A DNA stretch of 11,383 nt from DASXRA01 sp035263725 (GTDB lineage Bacteria > Actinomycetota > Actinomycetes > Mycobacteriales > Jatrophihabitantaceae): positions 1 to 11,383 of the forward strand of contig DATFRC010000180.1 of the NCBI GenBank assembly GCA_035263725.1, in the 5' to 3' direction. The notes beneath the pieces were generated by a model. That model did no database searches, was not told where the DNA came from, and saw only the letters and a list, made by a program, of their open reading frames with translations. Position numbers and translations under genes: made by a program. Positions 7,029 to 11,383 of the stretch are shown piece by piece (within the stretch, counting starts at the first letter, position 1; the number at the start of each line of letters is the position of its first letter).

Positions 7029-7478
7029 ATGCGAAAAGTCATCCTGCAAATGATGATCACACTTGACGGCCTCATCGCCCGCCCGAACGACGAGCTCGAT
7101 TGGATCGACAACGACCCCGTCATGGGCGAGGCACACTTCGCGCTCGCCGAAGGCGCCGACGCGGCCCTCATCGGCCACAACGTCTACCAAAGCACGGCAG
7201 CGCATTGGCCCCGGACCGCGGCCAACCACGACGCCCCGAGCAATGAGGGCGAATTCGGCAAACTCACGAACCGCATGCCAAAAATCGTCGTCTCCGCTCG
7301 GCCGGAAAAGCGCACGTGGGAAAACTGTGAGCAGCTCCTGGTGAAGGACGATCGCGACGTCTGTCCGATTGCGCTAGGTGCCGGCACGCCACTTTTCCCA
7401 CAGCGCACACCTCTAAAATTCGTTAGCGTCACGCCATACTGGTCGGGGGCCATGACGGTCAGTTATGAAGCCACGTGA
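7029..7478 (+). CDS. Dihydrofolate-reductase/RibD-C-like protein with internal deletion, possibly inactive
   Basis: A 149-residue protein starting MRKVILQMMITLDGLIARPN, the hallmark opening of actinobacterial 'dihydrofolate reductase family' proteins (RibD C-terminal fold, NADPH-dependent reductases). The next sections, LDWIDNDPVMGEAHFA, ALIGHNVYQ and MPKIVVSARPEKRTWENCEQ, are normal. The sequence then jumps from LLVKDD straight to RDVCPIALGAGTPLF. Relatives are near 180-200 residues and carry about 35-40 residues at this point, including the GGAGLAQ-like NADPH-binding loop, which is absent here. The frame is intact and the C-terminus (PLKFVSVTPYWSGAMTVSYE) is normal, so this is a clean in-frame deletion and not a frameshift. 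ATG at 7029 follows gggggaa and is the family start; an ATG at 6972 overlapping the upstream stop as ATGA is also in frame. Likely a decaying gene or a regulatory remnant. Confidence 0.8.
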   Translation: MRKVILQMMITLDGLIARPNDELDWIDNDPVMGEAHFALAEGADAALIGHNVYQSTAAHWPRTAANHDAPSNEGEFGKLTNRMPKIVVSARPEKRTWENCEQLLVKDDRDVCPIALGAGTPLFPQRTPLKFVSVTPYWSGAMTVSYEAT

Positions 7479-7511
7479 CAAGCTCGCGCAAAGCCTGACC
7501 GAGGAGCCGGC

Positions 7512-7931
7512 ATGTGGGTGAAGGAGTACACGGCGGAGTGCGCGGCAAGCCCTGCGCAGGTATTCAGCATCCTCGCGGAGCCGGCCAGGTGGTCGGAGTG
7601 GAACGCCGGAGTGCGCCGCATCGACATGCACGGGCCGTTCGCCGAAGGGACCACGGCGGTAATGGTGCTGCCCGACGAGACGGCACTTCCGTTTCGATTT
7701 ACGTGGATCGAGGTCGACCGGGGCTACGAGGACGAGACCGAGGTGCCGGATGCGGGCGTGGTGGTGCGGGTCCGGCACGAACTCACGCCAACAGCGCACG
7801 GGACACGCATCACGTACAGGTGCGAGGTCGACGGGCCCGCGGACGTTGCTGCTGAGGTCGGTGCCGCAGTGAGCGCCGACTTCCCCGATGTCATCTCGGC
7901 CCTTGGGGCACGAGCCGAAGGGATGGGATGA
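7512..7931 (+). CDS. SRPBCC (START/polyketide-cyclase-like) ligand-binding protein
   Basis: A 139-residue protein with the SRPBCC opening pattern: a first strand (MWVKEYTAECAASPAQVFSI), then LAEPARWSEWNAGVRRIDMH, where the 'P..W..W..G' element is typical of the family. Next come alternating beta strands with a polar edge (FRFTWIEVDRGYEDETEV and VVVRVRHELTP) and a long C-terminal helix (DFPDVISALGARAEGMG). This fold binds hydrophobic ligands; members include cyclases, polyketide aromatases and many unassigned proteins, and nothing here fixes the ligand. A GAGGAG site at 7501-7506, five bases before ATG, fixes the start. It follows the DHFR-like gene by 33 bases and ends six bases before the stop of the convergent arginase-family gene. 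Confidence 0.88.
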   Translation: MWVKEYTAECAASPAQVFSILAEPARWSEWNAGVRRIDMHGPFAEGTTAVMVLPDETALPFRFTWIEVDRGYEDETEVPDAGVVVRVRHELTPTAHGTRITYRCEVDGPADVAAEVGAAVSADFPDVISALGARAEGMG

Positions 7932-7937
7932 ACGTCG

Positions 7938-8849
7938 TCAGCTCGCACGATCACGCGAGTGGTTAGTACCGAGCCCGGCAAGGCCTTCGACTATGCAATC
8001 AACGACGACTTGAGCGGCGGTGCCCTCCGGATCCAGATCCGGGTCGTAGATGCCGACGTGCGCGCCACTGGCGTTCGGCGCGAGCGCTTGCAGCAGCTCG
8101 ATCAGCTGGTCCGGGCTGAGCCCGCCTGGCGAAGGGCTGTCGACGGCCTGCATCACCGACTCGTCCAGCACGTCGAGATCAACGTGGATCCAGTACCCAT
8201 CGAGCTCGGGGCGCGTGACGGTCGTCACGATCGGATCGATCACCGCGGGAACGCCCTGCCTGACCACATGCGACGCGGGCACGACCACCGCTAGAAGCGC
8301 GCCGGCCTCATCCATCGCCTCGTCGTCGTCGCGGCAGCCGACCTGGACGACGTCGTCGGGCCGGAAGTGCTGCTCGCCGCCCAGCCGCGACACCGCGGGA
8401 TAGTGCAGGCCCACGGCTGCCGCCAAGTCCTCGCCGGCCAGGCTGGCCACCATGTCGGAGTTGCCGGGATGCCGGAAGTCGGTATGCCCGTCGATATGCA
8501 GCAATCCGTAGCGGCCGCGCCGGCGCAGCGCGAGGCCGATGCCGAGCAGCAGGCTGCAATCGCCTCCGAGGACGAGCGGCTGCCGGCCCTCGTCCAGCAG
8601 CGCGGTCAGCCGGCCCGCCAGCCGGATCGAATAGTCGAGGATGGCGTCCTGGTTGCGGATCCGGCCGGGCCGGGCGTCGTCGACATAGCGGGGGCAGCGG
8701 ACCAGGCCGGCGTCCGCTGCGCCGAGCCGCTGGTACAGCCCGGCCGCGCGGAGCGCCTCGGGCGCCTTGGCACAACCCGGCGTGGCGGTCGGGACCGGTG
8801 GGCGCAGGCCCAGGTTCGTCGGCGCGGACAACAGGGTGACGCCCGTCAT
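7938..8849 (-). CDS. Arginase/ureohydrolase-family protein with GGDCS variant motif
   Basis: A 303-residue protein of the arginase/agmatinase/formiminoglutamase superfamily, normal length. The metal-site motifs appear in order: GGDCSLLLG (about 95-103), HIDGHTDF (about 118-125), HVDLDVLDES (about 222-231) and PSPGGLS (about 239-245). Mapped onto arginase, D120, H122, D124, D224 and D226 are kept as Mn(II) ligands, but the histidine of GGDHS is C98. The 'DP' after the DxDxxD site is replaced by DES. Such GGDCS proteins are, as I recall, a recognised actinobacterial subgroup, so a chemically altered or different ureohydrolase is plausible; the substrate is unknown. It lies 54 bases downstream of the deaminase gene on the same strand, consistent with co-transcription, and no clear ribosome site precedes ATG at 8849. 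Confidence 0.88.
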   Translation of the reverse strand: MTGVTLLSAPTNLGLRPPVPTATPGCAKAPEALRAAGLYQRLGAADAGLVRCPRYVDDARPGRIRNQDAILDYSIRLAGRLTALLDEGRQPLVLGGDCSLLLGIGLALRRRGRYGLLHIDGHTDFRHPGNSDMVASLAGEDLAAAVGLHYPAVSRLGGEQHFRPDDVVQVGCRDDDEAMDEAGALLAVVVPASHVVRQGVPAVIDPIVTTVTRPELDGYWIHVDLDVLDESVMQAVDSPSPGGLSPDQLIELLQALAPNASGAHVGIYDPDLDPEGTAAQVVVDCIVEGLAGLGTNHSRDRAS

Positions 8850-8903
8850 GCCGGGACTTTATCCGTGCGTATGTAGCCGAACGAAGCGCTTATCGCTTGG
8901 CCG

Positions 8904-9350
8904 TTACTGGTCGACGCGGTCGATCCCGTAGTAGCGCTCGATCGGTACACGCGCCTCGTCGAACAGCGCCGGCCCCTCGATGGGCACGTCCGGCCAGGCC
9001 GAGCCCGGATTGAGCTCGACGAGCTGCTCGCTGGACAGTGCGTACACGACCCGGCCGAGCCCGGAGCGGACGATCGCACCGGTGCACATGCCACACGGCT
9101 GGCAGCTGGTGTACATCGTCGTTCGCGCGGCCGCACCTGGCTTGAGTTCTGCAGCCGCCCAGCGAGCGAGCTTGAGCTCCGGATGCGCCGTGATGTCGTT
9201 GTCGCGGCGGACGGTGTTGTGCGCCACGATGATGACGCGCCCGCCGTCGTCAGCAAGAAGAGATCCGTACGGCGCGTCGTTTGTGGTCACAGCGTCGGCC
9301 GCGATCGCGATGGCCCGTCGAAGGAGCTGGTGGTCCTCAGGCGTGATCAT
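8904..9350 (-). CDS. Nucleoside/nucleobase deaminase (cytidine deaminase fold)
   Basis: A 148-residue zinc-dependent deaminase. The active-site pair is HPE (H56-E58) in TAHPELKLARWAA and PCGMC (P85-C89) in TSCQPCGMCTGAI, the H-x-E...P-C-x-x-C signature of guanine/cytosine/tRNA-adenosine-type deaminases, where H56, C86 and C89 bind zinc and E58 is the general acid-base. Residues about 25-30 (DAPYGS) are the usual substrate-side loop. Substrate is undecided between cytosine, guanine and similar bases. A strong GGAAGGAG (complement of 9356-9363) five bases before ATG at 9350 fixes the start; the frame extends to 9386 but the extension lacks support. It sits 49 bases after the repeat-protein gene and 54 before the arginase-family gene, all on one strand. 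Probably a cytosolic nitrogen-releasing hydrolase. Confidence 0.93.
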   Translation of the reverse strand: MITPEDHQLLRRAIAIAADAVTTNDAPYGSLLADDGGRVIIVAHNTVRRDNDITAHPELKLARWAAAELKPGAAARTTMYTSCQPCGMCTGAIVRSGLGRVVYALSSEQLVELNPGSAWPDVPIEGPALFDEARVPIERYYGIDRVDQ

Positions 9351-9399
9351 CGGCGCTCCTTCCACTACGTGGCGACGCCCGGTCAAGGGAGCCGTCCAG

Positions 9400-9660
9400 C
9401 TATGCGCCGCCGTCCTCCTCGCCCATCACGTCCGCACCACGCGGTGTGGGCTCGGGACCACCCATGACGTCCGCTCCAGGCGGTGTGGGCTCGGGACCGC
9501 CCATCACGTCCTCTCCCTGCGGCGTGGACTCCGGGCCGCCCATCACGTCCGCACCTTCCGGGGTGGGTTCGAGACCACCCATTACGTCCGCACCTGCAGG
9601 CGTAGGCTCCGGGCCGCCCATCACGTCCTCGCGGGTATGGGCCCTGTCGTCGGACTCCAT
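9400..9660 (-). CDS. Small repeat protein, five tandem 13-residue DVMGGPEPTPxGA units; unrecognised
   Basis: An 86-residue protein from ATG at 9660. After an 11-residue start (MESDDRAHTRE) come five consecutive 13-residue units, DVMGGPEPTP-x-G-A, then DVMGEEDGGA and TAG. The eleventh residue of the unit is different in every copy (A, E, Q, P, R in order); only three other sites vary once (P to L in unit 2, P to S in unit 3, final A to E in unit 3). The codons of the constant residues differ between copies (Val GTG/GTA/GTC, Gly GGC/GGT, Pro CCG/CCC), a sign of selection on the protein in this frame. It has no Cys, Lys, Phe, Trp, Tyr, Ile or Asn, no signal peptide and no membrane segment, so it is probably acidic and disordered. 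GGGAGAGGAG lies five bases before ATG; an in-frame ATG at 9705 would add 15 residues. I do not recognise the family. The modular layout with one variable residue resembles multicore peptide precursors, but no modifying enzyme is in the window and the leader would be short. It heads a probable operon with the deaminase and arginase-family genes. Confidence 0.78.
   Translation of the reverse strand: MESDDRAHTREDVMGGPEPTPAGADVMGGLEPTPEGADVMGGPESTPQGEDVMGGPEPTPPGADVMGGPEPTPRGADVMGEEDGGA
9421..9627 (-). repeat. 39-base in-frame tandem repeat, five units plus a 12-base partial copy
   Basis: Full units run 9627-9589, 9588-9550, 9549-9511, 9510-9472 and 9471-9433 on the minus strand, followed by a partial unit (DVMG) at 9432-9421. 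The period is exactly 39 bases with no indels. On the plus strand the copies are marked by ccca(t/c) at 9422, 9461, 9500, 9539, 9578 and 9617. Differences cluster at third codon positions of the minus-strand frame and at the variable eleventh codon, so this is a coding repeat and not a non-coding satellite. Confidence 0.92.
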
Positions 9661-9665
9661 GATCA

Positions 9666-9675
9666 CTCCTCTCCC
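9666..9675 (-). promoter_or_regulatory. Ribosome binding site fixing the start of the repeat protein
   Basis: On the minus strand GGGAGAGGAG ends five bases before ATG at 9660. It is one of the stronger Shine-Dalgarno sequences in the window and argues that the repeat reading frame is translated from this ATG and not from the longer upstream frame. Confidence 0.75.
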
Positions 9676-9721
9676 TGCGACGCGCGCTTTGCTCTCGGCA
9701 ATCATCCTCGCCACCGACCAT

Positions 9722-9737
9722 CCGCCGTAGTCGGCGG
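9722..9737. other. GC-rich inverted repeat in the divergent intergenic region
   Basis: CCGCCG-TAGT-CGGCGG is a perfect 6-base stem with a 4-base loop. It lies in the 277-base gap 9661-9937, on the side that would be the leader of the minus-strand repeat-protein transcript. No T-run follows on either strand, so it is not a standard terminator. It could be an operator or leader hairpin, or chance in GC-rich DNA. Confidence 0.3.
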
Positions 9738-9772
9738 GCAAAGGTTCACAGCTAGGAACACAACGTAACGCC

Positions 9773-9801
9773 TTGACACATTGAGTGACGCCGTCGTTAA
9801 T
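9773..9801 (+). promoter_or_regulatory. Sigma-70-type promoter for the secreted PQQ dehydrogenase
   Basis: A perfect -35 box TTGACA at 9773-9778, a 17-base spacer, and GTTAAT at 9796-9801 matching the -10 consensus at four of six positions. Transcription would start near 9808, giving a leader of about 130 bases before ATG at 9938. No other recognisable element is seen in that leader. It is oriented away from the repeat-protein operon. Confidence 0.55.
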
Positions 9802-9937
9802 TCTTCTGGTTGGTACCTGTCTGGTCGCTGAGGCGGCTGGGCAGCAGGACGGTTCGCCGGCCAGTCGACGAGATCGGCAGACATGCGGGTCCACGGCAGG
9901 TTGGCGGTTCCGGGCACGGCGCGACCGGGGGGCGCAT

Positions 9938-11383
9938 ATGGGTACGAACCGTCGTCGGCGACTTCAGGTGACTCTTTTCATCGCGGCCGCCGCACTCTGC
10001 TTCTCGGCGCCAGATCTGTTGGCCCATCCGGTGGCGGCTACTGCCCGGCCGAGCCCGCCCGCCCCCCGCGGCGACACCCTCTTCGGCCGCCACGCGCAGG
10101 TCCCGGTAGCAGCCGCGGCTTCCGCGATACCCGACAACTTTCGTGACGAGCGGGTCGCCGGCGGTACCGACCTACCGCAGCAGTTCCAACTAAACACGCC
10201 GACGTCGATGGCCTTCTTGCCGGACGGCCGCATTCTGGTAACCGAGAAGGCCGGCCGGGTGCGCGTTGTTAAGGACAATCTCGTGGAGCCCACGCCGGCG
10301 CTTGACTGGTCGGCGCAGGTCTATCAGATCGAGGACGCCGGCCTCATCGACATAGCGGTGGATCCCGCGTTTGCGAGTAACGGCTATGTCTACCTTGCTT
10401 ATACCAGCGACAACCCGCGCGAAGGCCGGGTCTCACGCTTCACGATGAACGGCGACACGATCGATCCCAGCTCTGAGGTCGTCTTGTTGAGCACGATCGC
10501 AGACCATGACTCGCACATGATCGACTCAGTTCGGTTCGGGCCAGACGATCTGCTCTACGCGTCTGACGGCGACTCGTCGCCGTTCGACACCGCCACGGTC
10601 GACTCCACCCGCGCGCAGGAACCCGATCAAACTGTCGGCAAGGTCTACCGCATTACGACATCAGGCGAAGGCGTCCCGTCGAATCCCTTCTGGACCGGTA
10701 ACGCCGACGATCCAGCGTCCAAGGTCCTGGCACTTGGTTTGCGAAATCCGTTCCGCTTCACCGTGGCGCCCGATGGCACGGTAATCGTGGGCGATGTGGG
10801 CTGGAATTCCTGGGAGGAGATCAATCGCATCACTCCGGGAACCGGAAATCACAACTACGGCTGGCCCTGCTATGAGGGCGACGAGGCCGGCAGTCTGGTC
10901 CAGCCGGCATTCAGCGCATTCCCGGTCTGCCAGGCCCTGTTGCCGCAAGGCCCGGCGGCCGTGACAGCACCGGCCTATGCCTACGACCACAGTGTCGGAT
11001 CCGCGGTCGTGGGCGGACCCATCTACGACGGCACCGCTTTCCCAGCGCAGTATCAGGGTGCCTACTTCTTCGGCGACTACAGCGCTGGGTGGCTGGACTA
11101 CTGGCCGATGGACCAGTCGGGCAACTTCGTGGGGCAGCCGATCCGCTTCGCATCGGTGGCAAATCCGGTAGATATCGCCGTGGGTCCGGATGGCGATCTC
11201 TACTACGTCTCGATTACGAAAAACCAAATACGACGAATTGCATATGGTTCCGCGACCACGTGCGCTCCAGGCAACTACCTCGCGCAGTACTTTTCCAATC
11301 AGACGTGGTCGGGCACCGCCAGTGTCGCTCGGTGCGAGGATACCGTCAATTACAACTGGGGACTGAACAGCCCGATTCCGGGC
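9938..11383 (+). CDS. Secreted PQQ-dependent sugar dehydrogenase (GSDH family) with C-terminal PA14-like domain, 3' end cut by window edge
   Basis: 482 codons run from ATG at 9938 off the right edge. Residues 1-36 are a signal peptide: a basic NRRRRLQ, a hydrophobic VTLFIAAAALCFSAPDLLA, and cleavage plausibly after ATA (A36); the arginines give only a partial Tat motif. From about residue 66 the glucose/sorbosone dehydrogenase propeller follows: SMAFLPDGRILVTEKAGRV (about 90-108), DHDSHMIDSVRFGPDDLLYA (about 189-208, with the histidines at the catalytic-base position), LGLRNPFRFTVAPDG (about 265-279, whose Arg normally contacts PQQ), GDVGWNSWEEINR and NYGWPCYEG (about 306-314). From about residue 445, NYLAQYFSNQTWSGTASVAR looks like the start of a PA14-type carbohydrate-binding domain. 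Expected role: extracellular oxidation of aldose sugars, with PQQ and Ca(II) as cofactors. It is divergent from the repeat-protein gene. The ribosome site is weak (ggggggcg). Confidence 0.9.
   Translation, partial: MGTNRRRRLQVTLFIAAAALCFSAPDLLAHPVAATARPSPPAPRGDTLFGRHAQVPVAAAASAIPDNFRDERVAGGTDLPQQFQLNTPTSMAFLPDGRILVTEKAGRVRVVKDNLVEPTPALDWSAQVYQIEDAGLIDIAVDPAFASNGYVYLAYTSDNPREGRVSRFTMNGDTIDPSSEVVLLSTIADHDSHMIDSVRFGPDDLLYASDGDSSPFDTATVDSTRAQEPDQTVGKVYRITTSGEGVPSNPFWTGNADDPASKVLALGLRNPFRFTVAPDGTVIVGDVGWNSWEEINRITPGTGNHNYGWPCYEGDEAGSLVQPAFSAFPVCQALLPQGPAAVTAPAYAYDHSVGSAVVGGPIYDGTAFPAQYQGAYFFGDYSAGWLDYWPMDQSGNFVGQPIRFASVANPVDIAVGPDGDLYYVSITKNQIRRIAYGSATTCAPGNYLAQYFSNQTWSGTASVARCEDTVNYNWGLNSPIPG

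Noticed and set aside
7340..7370. Frameshift explaining the missing DHFR-like segment
   Set aside because: The frame is continuous on both sides and there is no extra DNA between LLVKDD and RDVCPI in any frame, so it is a deletion.
8884..8898. Inverted repeat AAGCG-CTTAT-CGCTT between the deaminase and arginase-family genes as a terminator
   Set aside because: The stem is only five bases with no T-run, too weak to claim as a terminator, and the gap is compatible with read-through.
9421..9627. CRISPR-like or non-coding tandem repeat array
   Set aside because: The units are contiguous with no spacers, the period of 39 is a multiple of three, and differences fall at third codon positions of an open frame with its own ribosome site and stop.
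8980..9768. Long plus-strand open frames across the deaminase and repeat genes (262 and 94 residues)
   Set aside because: They are antisense to genes with recognisable catalytic motifs, lack ribosome sites, and stay open because the 39-base repeat keeps every frame periodic in GC-rich DNA.
9661..9772. Longer N-terminus for the repeat protein, since its frame is open upstream to 9894
   Set aside because: The strongest ribosome site lies directly before ATG 9660; ATG 9705 remains possible but has weaker support, and the farther extension looks like ordinary intergenic DNA.

Overview
The window reads as chromosomal DNA from a high-GC actinobacterium. It is strongly GC-rich with G/C-biased third codon positions, uses GTG starts at two genes (1842 and 4589), and the protein families and their wording (NimR-like AraC regulator, ROK regulator, GGDCS-type arginase family, secreted PQQ sugar dehydrogenase with a C-terminal PA14-like domain) are typical of Streptomyces/Mycobacteriales-like genomes. 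I cannot name the genus. No rRNA, tRNA, CRISPR array, transposase or phage gene is visible, and no stretch above 300 bases lacks a gene; the longest gap is 9661-9937.

Layout. 1-785 (minus, runs off the left edge) is a NimR-like AraC regulator, divergent from a zinc-independent MDR oxidoreductase (840-1823) that is followed by a HIT-like protein (1842-2441). A minus-strand block, ROK regulator (3366-4502), AraC regulator (2890-3345) and VOC protein (2438-2872), has gaps of only 20 and 17 bases and ends by overlapping the HIT-like gene tail to tail. The ROK gene is divergent from a DUF1479/YbiU-like predicted oxygenase (4589-5890), with two similar operator-like sites between them. Plus-strand genes follow: an extended SDR/epimerase (5956-6975), an internally shortened DHFR/RibD-like protein (7029-7478) and an SRPBCC protein (7512-7931).

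From 9660 back to 7938 lies a second minus-strand cluster, probably one operon: a small acidic protein made of five 13-residue repeats (9400-9660), a cytidine/guanine-deaminase-fold enzyme (8904-9350) and an arginase-family protein with an altered metal-site motif (7938-8849). Divergent from it, with a good promoter (9773-9801), is a secreted PQQ-dependent sugar dehydrogenase (9938 to the right edge).

The most unusual element is the repeat protein: every unit carries a different residue at one fixed position while the rest of the unit is held constant by synonymous codons. It sits at the head of a small nitrogen-hydrolase operon, and I do not recognise it as a characterised family. The rest is ordinary actinobacterial accessory metabolism and local regulation, with a few active-site departures worth checking.
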